A stretch of DNA of 64,000 nucleotides from Pseudomonas sp. R5(2019). GTDB lineage: Bacteria > Pseudomonadota > Gammaproteobacteria > Pseudomonadales > Pseudomonadaceae. The notes below the pieces were generated by a model, which saw only the letters and a list, made by a program, of their open reading frames with translations, had not been told where the DNA came from and made no database searches. Location of the stretch: NCBI RefSeq assembly GCF_009905435.1, contig NZ_JAAAMT010000001.1, positions 1 to 64,000 on the forward strand, in the 5' to 3' direction. Both the position numbers and the translations under genes were made by a program. Positions 8,671 through 19,829 of the stretch are shown piece after piece (positions within the stretch are counted from its first letter, which is position 1; each line of letters starts with the position of its first letter).

Positions 8671-8891
8671 CCTGCCACGAAGTCTCGGAATTGGGCTCCG
8701 AGTTTATCGAGGGGCACCTGAATTTTCGTACCCGCTGTGCGGTGCTCATGCACCTGCGCAGGTGCTCACGCTGCGAGCTGTACATCAAGCAACTCGAGCT
8801 GACCTCCCGAATGCTGCAGACCATACCCTTCAAGGATGAAGCTGTAGACAGCCAGGCCATTCTGAAGAAACTCAACCAGCTCAATCGATAG
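8664..8891 (+). CDS. Small zinc-binding anti-sigma factor
   Basis: 75 residues. The start lies inside the end of the sigma gene, with AGGAGGAAGG as a strong ribosome-binding site. Motif: MLTCHEV, then MHLRRCSRCELYIKQLE, giving the C/H...HxxxCxxC pattern of zf-HC2 (ZAS-type) anti-sigma factors. There is no transmembrane segment, so it is a soluble anti-sigma, possibly redox-sensitive through the zinc cysteines as in other ZAS proteins. It ends with a short helix (AILKKLNQLNR). Confidence 0.85.
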   Translation: MLTCHEVSELGSEFIEGHLNFRTRCAVLMHLRRCSRCELYIKQLELTSRMLQTIPFKDEAVDSQAILKKLNQLNR

Positions 8892-9007
8892 GTTGCGCTG
8901 TAACGAGGGCGTGAGGTGGGTGTTCATTTGGCACATCCGTGTGCCGGAGAGGGGGATACCGGCTTGGCTGGCATCTCCGCCTTGATTCATGATGCACGTA
9001 CATGTCC

Positions 9008-9298
9008 TCAATGGGCACTGCGATAGAGCATTCTGTCCCTCAGGATGGGCGACTCGAATTTGGGTTCCGACGTTTGGAACTGTTGGTCCTGCTGATCGAG
9101 CTCAACCCCGGAAGCCGTGGGTTGTGTCTTGATCATTTGAACATAAGGATCACTGGTGTCCTGGCTGGGACTATTGCTGATCAATCCCTGTTGTTGCAGA
9201 CGAAAATCTATCAGACGGTCGCTGCCGTTTTCGCCCAGTGCCATGCCCGGCCCCATCAAGAGTGCCGCCAGTGCAGTGACGTACAGTATCGATTTCAT
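9008..9298 (-). CDS. Small secreted protein, unknown function
   Basis: 96 residues. The start MKSILYVTALAALLMGPGMALG is a clear signal peptide, preceded by a GGAGGATTGCAC ribosome-binding site. The mature part (ENGSDRLIDFRLQQQGLI, then a Gln/Ser/Asp-rich tail) has no known domain and no cysteine. A minus-strand frame continues far upstream, but that part is antisense to the protease gene. The promoter region carries GCTGTAACA (9353-9361, minus), the same element found before the ECF sigma gene, so it is a candidate member of that sigma's regulon. Confidence 0.7.
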   Translation of the reverse strand: MKSILYVTALAALLMGPGMALGENGSDRLIDFRLQQQGLISNSPSQDTSDPYVQMIKTQPTASGVELDQQDQQFQTSEPKFESPILRDRMLYRSAH

Positions 9299-9352
9299 GG
9301 TGCAATCCTCCATTCTTGCTGGCCCCGTCATTCGATGGATGGGAAGGCGCTT

Positions 9353-9361
9353 TGTTACAGC
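9353..9361 (-). promoter_or_regulatory. Second GCTGTAACA element, before the small secreted protein
   Basis: Same nine bases as at 7974-7982, here on the minus strand about 55 bases before the start codon. A third, eight-base copy GCTGTAAC lies at 8897-8904 (plus), just after the anti-sigma gene. Taken together they are a candidate ECF -35 box. Confidence 0.4.
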
Positions 9362-9547
9362 TGACCTGCCCAGTCTTCCTGTTAGCCGACGGACGTACCT
9401 TGCCTGTTGGCCGGCCAAGGCCTTATGGTGCAAATGCCTGTTGAGTTCTCTCAGCAATAATCTTTTGTCACATGCCATGGTGCCTTGGAGAGTTACTTGA
9501 TAGGACTGTACTTCCTCGTGTTGATTTTGGTGGAACGCCGGCGGAAA

Positions 9548-10237
9548 ATGCTGGTCGGTCTGCTGTTGAGCAGTGGCCTGATCATGGGCACCGCCAAAGC
9601 CACGGCGGCCACACCGAGCGCGCAACGAAACGAGCAAGCTAGCCACCGGCTTCAGGACTGGCATGCCCTGATCGCTGATTCGACCACATTGAGCGACGCT
9701 GAAAAGCTGCAGTTGGTGAATGCGTTTTTCAATCGCCATATCCAATATGGCGAAGATTCCGACGTGTGGGGGCAAGTCGACTACTGGGCCTCGCCGTTGG
9801 AAACCCTCGAGCAGGGCGCTGGCGACTGCGAGGATTTCGCCCTCGCCAAGTACTTCACCCTGCGACTGCTCGGCGTTTCCGAGCAGAGTCTGCGTCTCGT
9901 TTACACCACACAAACTTCGGCAAAGCAGGCGCACATGGTGCTCGGCTACTGGTCGGATACCGCGGCAGAGCCCGTGTTGCTGGACAACATCACTCCGTCC
10001 ATCCTTCCCATTGCCCAACGCCTTGACCTGGAGCTGCAGTTCGCCTTCGGTGACGTTGACCTCTATCGGTTCGAGCACAATCACCTGCAAAAGGTCGGCA
10101 AGGCCGAACGGCTGCCGCATTGGCCAATCCTGATGGCCAAGCTCAAGCACGAAGGTTTTACCATGGTCAGTAACCATGCAAGAAGCATGTCGCCACCACT
10201 TCAGCTTTCAGCCATTCAAGGGAACGTGCTGAGATAA
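9548..10237 (+). CDS. Transglutaminase-like cysteine peptidase (LapG-type, BTLCP family)
   Basis: 229 residues from ATG 9548. This start gives a signal peptide (MLVGLLLSSGLIMGTAKATAA); in-frame TTG and GTG codons upstream (9485, 9530) are possible but would put charged residues before it. The catalytic triad motifs of bacterial transglutaminase-like cysteine peptidases are present: Cys in GAGDCEDFALAKY, His in AHMVLGY and Asp in LLDN. VWGQVDYWASPLETL is the usual sequence before the Cys. LapG proteins cleave large surface adhesins in the periplasm. No adjacent LapD-like gene is seen, so this is probably a LapG paralogue linked to the neighbouring ECF system. Confidence 0.85.
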   Translation: MLVGLLLSSGLIMGTAKATAATPSAQRNEQASHRLQDWHALIADSTTLSDAEKLQLVNAFFNRHIQYGEDSDVWGQVDYWASPLETLEQGAGDCEDFALAKYFTLRLLGVSEQSLRLVYTTQTSAKQAHMVLGYWSDTAAEPVLLDNITPSILPIAQRLDLELQFAFGDVDLYRFEHNHLQKVGKAERLPHWPILMAKLKHEGFTMVSNHARSMSPPLQLSAIQGNVLR

Positions 10238-10377
10238 GGTGACATCCTTTGCACTTGCTGTTGCAGGCTGTGGACTTCGCTCGGGGTCACGGCGTTGCAC
10301 CTGGTGGACAATGGCGCAAATGTAGCGTTTGCCCGGGGGTTTCAACAACCTGTGGGGGGATGTCCATCGTCTGTGCT

Positions 10378-10490
10378 GGCCTCTTCGCGAGCAAGCTCTG
10401 CTCCTACAGCCCCCCGCTGGTTCCGCGACCTGGATGGGCTGTAGGAGCAAGGCTTGCCTGCGATGGGGCGCGCAGCGGCCTCCGAAGCAG
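10378..10490. repeat. REP element pair
   Basis: Two REP-type palindromes in inverted orientation: GCAAGCTCTGCTCCTACAG near 10391-10409, and GTAGGAGCAAGGCTTGCC with GATGGGGCGCGCAGCGGCC near 10441-10481. They lie between the convergent ends of the protease and glgX genes. Confidence 0.75.
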
Positions 10491-10492
10491 AC

Positions 10493-12649
<2,157 letters not shown>

Positions 12650-12807
12650 GCTGCAATCCTTACTCTGCGGTCAGGTGCGTACGGCGGCGCCGGGGCCAGC
12701 GTTCAGGCAGTAGAAGTCTAATCCCTCGTGCTATCGAGCAAGGCTGAAAGACACGAGGGCTGGAACGGGGACCATGACCATCCCGCTACAGACGCGTTGC
12801 GACGGGA

Positions 12808-13152
12808 TCAGCTGGTCGGTGGCTGCTGGCTGGCGCGTGGCTTTTTCGCTGCGCCAGGCTTGGCCGAAGCGGCGCTGGCCGTGCTTGCGGGCTTGGCGGC
12901 CCTGGCCTTGCTGGCAGCCGGTTTGGCGGCCGCCTTGGCAGCCGGCTTTGCCGCGGGCTTGGCGCGGGTGTCGCTCGCAGCGCCATCCTTGCCAGCGACG
13001 CTCTTGCGAGGGTTGGCCTTGGGCGCCAGGGCTTCAGCCTGGGCCAGTTTGCGGCCCATCTCCCAATGACGCTCTTCCTGGCCCTCAGGCTTACCTTCAG
13101 ACTCCCAGATCTGATAGGCAAACTCACGGATACGTTTTTCGTCGGCACTCAT
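12808..13152 (-). CDS. DUF2934 protein with Ala/Lys/Pro-rich tail
   Basis: 114 residues. The N-terminal part (MSADEKRIREFAYQIWESEGKPEGQEERHWEMGRKLA) is the DUF2934 motif, a short helical segment found in proteobacterial and cyanobacterial proteins often near glycogen or trehalose genes. The rest is a low-complexity, positively charged tail of AKPAAK-like repeats resembling histone-H1-like proteins. The gene follows treY by 21 bases, so it belongs to the operon. Function unknown; the basic tail may bind nucleic acid or polyphosphate, which is only inference. Confidence 0.85.
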   Translation of the reverse strand: MSADEKRIREFAYQIWESEGKPEGQEERHWEMGRKLAQAEALAPKANPRKSVAGKDGAASDTRAKPAAKPAAKAAAKPAASKARAAKPASTASAASAKPGAAKKPRASQQPPTS

Positions 13153-13173
13153 TTCTACGCTCCTGACTACAGT

Positions 13174-15957
13174 TCAGTGTGTTATGAACAGATTGACGGG
13201 GAACTCGTTCAGCGCAGTGCTTAGTCGCAACGCTCTATCTGGTGTGACTACAGCCTCGGCAAAAAGTCCCTTCCATCGAAACGATGACGCGGTGAATGGC
13301 AGAATCAGTGTGGTGTCGTCCCAGCTCTGTGGCGGGATCAGCGGAATTGGCGTGTTGCCCAGCAGGCGGCTGGCGAGCCGGGGGACGATGACAATCGCTT
13401 TCTGGTCATCGTTTTCCCGCAGGAACGCCAGCACGTGACCGGCCTGTTTGCCGCTCACTTCAAGCGGCTGGTAACTGCCGCGCGCGAACAGCTCCGGGTA
13501 CTGGCTGCGCAGCGCCAGCGTGCGGGCGATCAAGGCTTGCTTGAGGTGGCCATCGCGCCAGCTTTCCAACAGTTGCGCGGGGTGCCTGGCATCATCCAGG
13601 GCCTGCCGGCGAGCGGCGAAATCCACCGGTTGGCGGTTGTCCGGGTCGACCAGGCTGAAGTCCCAGAACTCGCAACCCTGATACAGATCCGGCACGCCCG
13701 GGGCAGTCATGCGCAGCAAGCATTGTGCCAGGCTGTTGAGGGCGCCGGTACAGGCGATGGCGTGGGCGGCCTCGGCAATCGAGCCACGCAGTTGCTGGGC
13801 CGGAGCCTCCAGCAAAAGGCTGTCGAGAAACTGCGCGCAGGCGCTTTCGTAGTCGTCGTTGGGGGCACTCCAGCTGCTCTGCAGCTTGGCCTCGCGCAGG
13901 GCTTTCTGTTGCCATTGCCGCAGGCGCCCGGCGTAGGTTTCGCAGCCCGCCTGGTCATGGCTGTCCAGGCCCAGCGGCCAGCTGCCGAGCAGGGTCTGGT
14001 AGAGCATGATTTCATCGCCGGGCGAGGGCGCGGTCTCGTTGTGGGGGCTGTCACGCAGCGGCGCGGCCAGTTCCATCCAATGCTCAAGGCGGGCACTGAA
14101 CCAGTCGCTGCGCTCGCTCAGCACCGCCAAGCGGGCGCGGGTGTCTTCACCGCGCTTGTGGTCGTGGGTGGCGGTGGTCAACAAGTTGTCCGGGAAGGCT
14201 TCAAGGCGCTGTTCGCAGGCGGTATGGAAGGCCTCGGCGGGCGCGCTGAAGTGCTCGGCATCGAAGCCCACGTCGTTGCGCGACAGCAAGACTGCCGAGC
14301 GGTAGAAGGCGGTGTCTTCCACGGCTTTGGCGGCCGTCGGTGAGGTTAGCTGCTGGAAGCGAACGCAGGCATTGCGCAGCACCTTGCGAGCACGCCCCGG
14401 CGGCTGTCGGCGCCAGCCTTCGCCACCCAACCAGTGCTGCAGGGAGTCGAGCACCGGCCAGTCCGCTTCGCTCAGGCTGGCGCGGGCACCCTCGACGGCC
14501 TGCTGGAAAAAACCTTCGTCTTCGATCTGGCGGCCACAGGCATTGAGGTAAGTGCGGTAGACCGGGTAGTGCACCACCAGCGCCTGCAAGGCCCGGCGAA
14601 TCGCGCCCAGGGTCAGGTCACGACTCATCAGGTCGCCGCGGGCGACGTTGAGCAAGGCCTGGGCGACTGACTCGAAGTCGCCGGCCAGGGTGCCATTCAA
14701 TACCCACTGTCGGGCCTGGCGCACTTCTTCGTTGAAGTCGGCCGGGCGTCCGCTCAGGTCGCTCCAGCTTTCGCGCAGCACGGCTTCGCCGGTTGGGTCG
14801 TGTTGCAGCAGCGACACCTGGTTCATGAATTCATAGCCGGTGGTGCCATCCACCTGCCAGTCCCGGTGCAGCTGTTCACCGCTGCCCAGAATCTTCTCCA
14901 CATAAATCGGGAAGTGCTCGATGGCCGCTACCAGCGGCCGTTCGCCCAGCAGGGCGTTGACCCGCCGCCGCAGCTTGCGGCAGTAGCCGCGCGGGTCGGC
15001 GAGGCCATCGATATGGTCGATGCGCAGGCCATCGATCAGGCCGCGGCCAATCAGCTCGAAGATTTTGCCGTGGATGGCTTCGAAGACGGTAGGGCGTTCG
15101 ACCCGCAGACCGCCCAATTCATTGATGTCGAAAAAGCGCCGCCAGTTGATGTCGTCGGCGGCGGTACGCCAACTGGCGAGTCGGTAGTGCTGTTTTTCCA
15201 GCAGCTGGTGCAAACGCACAAAGCCCTCTTCGGCGCGCGAATCAAAGTGCTCCAGCAGCGTTTCCAGCGCCACGGCCACAGGGGCTTGAGTGGCCAGGCG
15301 GGCCAGCTCTTTACGCAGTGCCTGGGCGCGACTGTAAGCCTGGCGCTTGTCCTGCAAGGCGCTGAATCGTTCGCCCAGCGCCTTGAGTCCGGGGTGGTCG
15401 CAGGCGCCGAGAATGCGCCCGTAATCCGGCGGGCTGATCGGAAAGCGGTGTGCGTAATGCCCGACGTAAAAGGCACCACGGCTGGCATCAAAACGCAGCG
15501 CCATGTCACCGGCCTGCAGCACTGCGCCGTAGTCGCGGGCCAGGAACGGCAGCAGCAATTGCCCCTCCAGCAGCGGGTCGGGGGAGTGCCATTGAATGTC
15601 GTAAAACTCGGCAAAAGGGCTGCCGCGCCCCCACTCCAGCAAGTCCAGCCACCAGCGGTTATCCGCGCCGCCCACGGCCATGTGGTTGGAGACGACGTCC
15701 AGCAGCAGGCCCATGCCATGCTGACGCAAGCCCGCGACCAGCCGCTCCAGCGCCGCTTCACCGCCCAGTTCCGGGTTGATCACGGTCGGGTCGACGACGT
15801 CATAGCCGTGCATGGAGCCCGGGCGGGCCTTGAGCAGCGGCGAGGCATACACATGGGTGATGCCCAGCCGGGCGAAGTAGGGTACCAGCGGCAGGGCGTC
15901 GTCGAGGGTGAAGCCCTTGTGAAATTGCAGGCGTACGGTCGCGTTCAAGGGCTTCAT
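13174..15957 (-). CDS. treY: Malto-oligosyltrehalose synthase
   Basis: 927 residues, a GH13 enzyme that turns the reducing-end alpha-1,4 bond of maltodextrins into the alpha,alpha-1,1 bond of trehalose. Signs: the N-terminus TVRLQFHKGFTLDDALPLVPYFARLGITHVYASPLLKARPGSMHGYDV, the DVVSNHMA motif, DGLRIDHIDGLADPRGY (nucleophile region), and NLLTTATHDHKRGEDTRARL, typical of TreY. It overlaps malQ by four bases (ATGA-type junction) and precedes DUF2934, so it is translationally linked to malQ. It acts with TreZ in the cytoplasm to release trehalose. Confidence 0.95.
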   Translation of the reverse strand: MKPLNATVRLQFHKGFTLDDALPLVPYFARLGITHVYASPLLKARPGSMHGYDVVDPTVINPELGGEAALERLVAGLRQHGMGLLLDVVSNHMAVGGADNRWWLDLLEWGRGSPFAEFYDIQWHSPDPLLEGQLLLPFLARDYGAVLQAGDMALRFDASRGAFYVGHYAHRFPISPPDYGRILGACDHPGLKALGERFSALQDKRQAYSRAQALRKELARLATQAPVAVALETLLEHFDSRAEEGFVRLHQLLEKQHYRLASWRTAADDINWRRFFDINELGGLRVERPTVFEAIHGKIFELIGRGLIDGLRIDHIDGLADPRGYCRKLRRRVNALLGERPLVAAIEHFPIYVEKILGSGEQLHRDWQVDGTTGYEFMNQVSLLQHDPTGEAVLRESWSDLSGRPADFNEEVRQARQWVLNGTLAGDFESVAQALLNVARGDLMSRDLTLGAIRRALQALVVHYPVYRTYLNACGRQIEDEGFFQQAVEGARASLSEADWPVLDSLQHWLGGEGWRRQPPGRARKVLRNACVRFQQLTSPTAAKAVEDTAFYRSAVLLSRNDVGFDAEHFSAPAEAFHTACEQRLEAFPDNLLTTATHDHKRGEDTRARLAVLSERSDWFSARLEHWMELAAPLRDSPHNETAPSPGDEIMLYQTLLGSWPLGLDSHDQAGCETYAGRLRQWQQKALREAKLQSSWSAPNDDYESACAQFLDSLLLEAPAQQLRGSIAEAAHAIACTGALNSLAQCLLRMTAPGVPDLYQGCEFWDFSLVDPDNRQPVDFAARRQALDDARHPAQLLESWRDGHLKQALIARTLALRSQYPELFARGSYQPLEVSGKQAGHVLAFLRENDDQKAIVIVPRLASRLLGNTPIPLIPPQSWDDTTLILPFTASSFRWKGLFAEAVVTPDRALRLSTALNEFPVNLFITH

Positions 15958-18035
15958 CGGTCACGCTCGCCGGCTTGATCGCGGGCCTGGGCCAACAACT
16001 CCAGGCGTCGGGCAGCGTCTTCATCGTCGAGCAGATCAACGCTGGGCAAGGCGAAGCGCCGGCACCAGTTGGGGTGGCCTGCGGTGGTGCCCGGCAGGTT
16101 CGGTTGCTCCTCGATGCCGAGCAAGTCTTCCAGCGGGATCAGCACCAGTGGCGCCCGGGTGTGGCCGAGAAACCGAATGCTGGCGTCGATGACCTGATCG
16201 GTTTCCTCGGCGTTGTCCTTGAAGTTATGGCTGTCCTGGGCCAGCACATTGCGCAGGCCCTGGCGCTCGTGTTGGCGGGTCTCGCGCCAGTGCTGCTCGC
16301 CGGGGGCATCGATCAGCTTCAGGTCGCGGTACCAGTCAATGTCCCGCGAGCGCCACCAGCCGTTGAGCGTCGACAAATCGTGGGTGGTGCTGGTGGCCAG
16401 GGCGTTGTCCGGCCATTGCAGGATCGGCTTGAAATAGCCGGTGTGGTACTGCTCGAACAGCAGCACCCGAATACCGAGAATCGCTCGCGCCGCGAGTTTT
16501 TCCCGCAGGCCGTCGGGCACCGTGCCGAGGTCTTCGCCCAGGACGATGGCTTGATGGCGCACCGACTCCAGCGCCAGCAGGCGCAGCAGGTCGTCGAGCG
16601 GGTAATTGAGGTAGGCGCCGTCGCGCGGCGAGTTGCCGCGCGGGATCACCCACAGCCGCTGCAAGCCCATCACATGGTCAATGCGCAAGCCGCCGGCGTG
16701 GGCGAAGTTGGCCCGCAGCATTTCGATAAAGGCGCGGTAACCGTGGCGTTGCAGGCCTTCAGGGGCAAACGCGGAAATGCCCCAGCTTTGCCCGGCGCGG
16801 TTGAGAATGTCCGGCGGCGCACCCACGGTCAGCTCCGACAGCAGCTCGTCCTGGCGGCTCCAGGCCTGGCTGCCGGCACCGTCGGCACCCACGGCCAAGT
16901 CGGCGATCAGGCCGATGCGCATGCCCCCGGCGCGCGCGGCTTGCTGGGCCCGCTCAAGGCTGCGGGCGACCAGCCATTGGCAAAAAGCGTAGTAGCGCAC
17001 CTCGTCAGCATGGGTGCGGGAAAATTCGGCGATGGCCTCGCTGCGTGGGTCGTGCCAGTCGCTGTGCCATTGGCGCCAGTCCTGAGCGCTGCCCTTGGCC
17101 GCGCATTCGGCTTGCAGGGCCTCGAAGCGGCAGTGGTTTTCCAGCGCTTCGCCACCGGCCTGGCGGAAGCTGTCGAAATCGCTGGTCAATGGGTTGTCGC
17201 CGCGATTGAAGTCATTGAACAGTTGGCGCAGCAGGGTTTGTTTGGCGGTGGTCGCGGCCGGCCAGTCGATCAGCGGCAACTGCTCCAGGCGCTGCAATTC
17301 GGCGTCGAGCCCGGCCTGTTCGATGGCCAGGCGCACCGCGCGCTCACCGAGAATCTCGCCAGGTGCGGCGTAAAGGCTGTTGAAGAACAAGCGGCTGGAC
17401 GGGGAATACGGGCTGTAGCGATGGGCATCGCTGCTGAACATCGCGTGCATCGGGCTGATCGCCAGCGCATCGACACCGCGTTCGGCGGCGCTGCGGGCCA
17501 GCAGTTCCAGGGCCTGGGTGTCGCCGAATCCGCCATCGCCTTCACGCCGCAGGCTATACAGCTGCGCGCTCAAACCCCAGGCCCGGGGTGCCTCGCTGTC
17601 CAGCGCATCGGCCATGCTGTAGCAACGGGCGGGCGCGACCGCGACGGTGAAGGCTTGCCTCTCGATGGTGATCTGGTGATAGCCGATGGGTATGGCGTGG
17701 CTGAGCGCCGCGTGCTCGTCGAGTTGCGTCTCGTGCTGGCTGCCGTCTTCGAGCAGCACCTGGCAATGGCTGTGGGCAGCAAACCAGCGCCCCAGCTTCA
17801 GTTGCCGGCCAAGGTCGACGGTCAACAGCGGTGGCAGGCTGACGGATTTGCCCACTTCTTCGAGGCTGCGCAGGCTTTTTTCGATCTCGTCCAGGCTGTC
17901 GGCCGGGTGCCCAAGGCCAGCCAGCACCTGGCGCAGCACCTGCGGGCGAACGCGTTGCGGCTGGCCATTGGCGTCAATCCAGTCCACTGACAGGCCGGCA
18001 TGGCGGGCCAGGTATTCCAGGCGCTCATCACTCAT
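15954..18035 (-). CDS. malQ: 4-alpha-glucanotransferase (amylomaltase)
   Basis: 693 residues, GH77. It transfers glucan segments between maltodextrins and so adjusts chain length for TreY and GlgP. Features: an N-terminal beta-rich MalQ domain (LSVDWIDANGQPQRV, about residues 15-140), QLYSLRREGDGGFGD, the catalytic GGLRIDHVMGLQRLWVIP stretch, and VLGEDLGTVPDGLR containing the acid/base Glu. The start overlaps the 3' end of treZ by eight bases, and the stop overlaps treY by four, so treZ-malQ-treY is one tightly coupled unit. Confidence 0.95.
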   Translation of the reverse strand: MSDERLEYLARHAGLSVDWIDANGQPQRVRPQVLRQVLAGLGHPADSLDEIEKSLRSLEEVGKSVSLPPLLTVDLGRQLKLGRWFAAHSHCQVLLEDGSQHETQLDEHAALSHAIPIGYHQITIERQAFTVAVAPARCYSMADALDSEAPRAWGLSAQLYSLRREGDGGFGDTQALELLARSAAERGVDALAISPMHAMFSSDAHRYSPYSPSSRLFFNSLYAAPGEILGERAVRLAIEQAGLDAELQRLEQLPLIDWPAATTAKQTLLRQLFNDFNRGDNPLTSDFDSFRQAGGEALENHCRFEALQAECAAKGSAQDWRQWHSDWHDPRSEAIAEFSRTHADEVRYYAFCQWLVARSLERAQQAARAGGMRIGLIADLAVGADGAGSQAWSRQDELLSELTVGAPPDILNRAGQSWGISAFAPEGLQRHGYRAFIEMLRANFAHAGGLRIDHVMGLQRLWVIPRGNSPRDGAYLNYPLDDLLRLLALESVRHQAIVLGEDLGTVPDGLREKLAARAILGIRVLLFEQYHTGYFKPILQWPDNALATSTTHDLSTLNGWWRSRDIDWYRDLKLIDAPGEQHWRETRQHERQGLRNVLAQDSHNFKDNAEETDQVIDASIRFLGHTRAPLVLIPLEDLLGIEEQPNLPGTTAGHPNWCRRFALPSVDLLDDEDAARRLELLAQARDQAGERDR

Positions 18036-19815
18036 GGGGCAGGTCCTTGTGATCGGGTAAGGTCAGGCTGACCAAAGCGGTGAAGGGCGCAAGGTGGTCA
18101 GGGTCAAAAGGCTCGGGGGAGCTGATCAACAGATGCTCGCCAGCGGCGGGTAGTTCCAGCGAGATGCGCTCTTCGCTCAAGTTCAGGTCGATGCGCAAGC
18201 AACTGCCATCGCCCAGCCGCCAGCGTGCGGTCAAGGCGCCATCGCCATGGACCCGCGCGTCGAGGGCCACGGCACCCCGCAGGCGCGGGAACAACTCACG
18301 CTGACGCAGGCGCAACAGCTTTTGATAGAACGCCGGCCAGGGCTGGGACAGCTGCGCGGGCGCGCTGTCCGGCAACGGTCGCGAGTCGTTGAAAGTCGAC
18401 TCGGCGTTGGGGTCGGGAATTCGCGTCCGTCGTTCGGCGTTGGCAAATGCCTGGAAATGGGAAAATTCGTTGCGCCGGCCTTCGCGCACCAACTCTGCCA
18501 GCTCGCCATGGTGGCTGGTGAAATACAGGAACGGTTGCTCGGCTGCGTATTCGTCACCCATGAACAGCAACGGGATCATGGGGCTGAGCAACAGCAGGGT
18601 AGTGGCGGCGCGCAAGGCGTCGGGCGGGCACAGGTGGGCCAGGCGCTCGCCCAGGGCGCGGTTGCCGACCTGGTCGTGGTTCTGCAAAAACAGCACGAAA
18701 GCGCTGGGCGGCAAATCGCCGCTGGGCTCGCCACGCGGTTTGCCGTGGCGATTGAGTTCGCCCTGGTAGACAAAGCCTTCGTTCAGGCAGTGCGCCAGTT
18801 TATGGGTCGGTTGTTCGGCAAAGTCGGCGTAGTAGGCTTCCCGCTCGCCGGTCAGCAGTACATGCAAAGCGTTGTGGCCGTCATCATTCCATTGCGCATC
18901 GAAACCGCGCTGCATCAGGTGCGCTTCGTTGTGCTCGTTCTCTACCGTCAGCCAGATCTCGCGGCCCGCTGGCGTCAGGTGGCGCACGCGTTGGGCCAGT
19001 TCGATCAAGAAGCTCGAGTCTTCGATGGCGTGCACGGCATCCAGGCGCAGACCGTCGAAGCAGTATTCAAACAGCCACATCAGCGCGCTGTCGATAAAGA
19101 ACTCGCGCACCTCACGGCGTGGAAAGTCGATTGCCGCGCCCCAGGGGGTATGCCGGTCGTCTCGGAAAAAACGCTTGGCGTACTCGCCCAGGTAATTGCC
19201 GTCCGGGCCAAAGTGGTTGTAGACCACGTCCAGCACCACGGCCAGGCCGAGGCTGTGGGCGTAGTCGATCAGGTGCTTGAGTTGTTCGGGTGTGCCGTAG
19301 GAGGCTTCCGGGGCAAAGGGCAGCACGCCGTCGTAGCCCCAGTTACGGTCACCGGGGAATTCCGCCAGCGGCATCAGTTCGATGGCCGTCACGCCCAGCT
19401 CGGCGAGCCGCGGCAGATGCTGCTCGACGCCGACAAAGCCGCCGAGCAGGCCCACATGCACTTCGTAGAGGATCGCCTCGTGCCAGGGGCGGCCCTGCCA
19501 GCCAGTGTGTTGCCAAAGGTAGGCGTTGGGGTCAACCACGATGCTCGGATCGTGCACGTCACCGTCCTGGGCGCGGGAGGCCGGATCGGGGACCTGCAAG
19601 CGGCCATCGATGCAATAGCGATAACGTGTACCGGCCGGGCAGCGGGTCTGGATCACAAACCAGCCGTCGGCCTGAGGCAGCATCGGGATTGAGTGGTCAT
19701 CACCCAGCTCCACGCTGACCTGGAGCGCATCCGGCGCCCAAAGGGCGAACCGGGTGTGGTCCTGATCCAGCATGATGGCCCCGTGGGGCCATTTCTCCGT
19801 TGACCTTAAGGGCAT
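18028..19815 (-). CDS. treZ: Malto-oligosyltrehalose trehalohydrolase
   Basis: 595 residues from ATG 19815. The frame is open further upstream, but that runs into glgA; this start is 14 bases after the glgA stop and has an AAGAGG ribosome-binding site. TreZ hydrolyses the maltosyl-trehalose end made by TreY and frees trehalose. Visible: CBM48-like N-terminus (HTRFALWAPDALQVSVEL), AILYEVHVG, AVVLDVVYNHFGPDGNYLG, the nucleophile Asp in DGLRLDAVHAIED, and ENEHNEAHL with the acid/base Glu. Second gene of the operon. Confidence 0.94.
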   Translation of the reverse strand: MPLRSTEKWPHGAIMLDQDHTRFALWAPDALQVSVELGDDHSIPMLPQADGWFVIQTRCPAGTRYRYCIDGRLQVPDPASRAQDGDVHDPSIVVDPNAYLWQHTGWQGRPWHEAILYEVHVGLLGGFVGVEQHLPRLAELGVTAIELMPLAEFPGDRNWGYDGVLPFAPEASYGTPEQLKHLIDYAHSLGLAVVLDVVYNHFGPDGNYLGEYAKRFFRDDRHTPWGAAIDFPRREVREFFIDSALMWLFEYCFDGLRLDAVHAIEDSSFLIELAQRVRHLTPAGREIWLTVENEHNEAHLMQRGFDAQWNDDGHNALHVLLTGEREAYYADFAEQPTHKLAHCLNEGFVYQGELNRHGKPRGEPSGDLPPSAFVLFLQNHDQVGNRALGERLAHLCPPDALRAATTLLLLSPMIPLLFMGDEYAAEQPFLYFTSHHGELAELVREGRRNEFSHFQAFANAERRTRIPDPNAESTFNDSRPLPDSAPAQLSQPWPAFYQKLLRLRQRELFPRLRGAVALDARVHGDGALTARWRLGDGSCLRIDLNLSEERISLELPAAGEHLLISSPEPFDPDHLAPFTALVSLTLPDHKDLPHE

Positions 19816-19829
19816 CCAGTCCAGCCTCT

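Noticed and set aside
9299-10177. Long minus-strand frame continuous with the small secreted protein
   Set aside because: Only the last 96 codons begin with a signal peptide and ribosome-binding site; the rest is antisense to the protease gene.
15975-17990. Plus-strand frame of 671 codons across malQ (and a similar one across glgX, 11255-12721)
   Set aside because: Antisense to intact GH77 and GH13 genes; no domain motifs.
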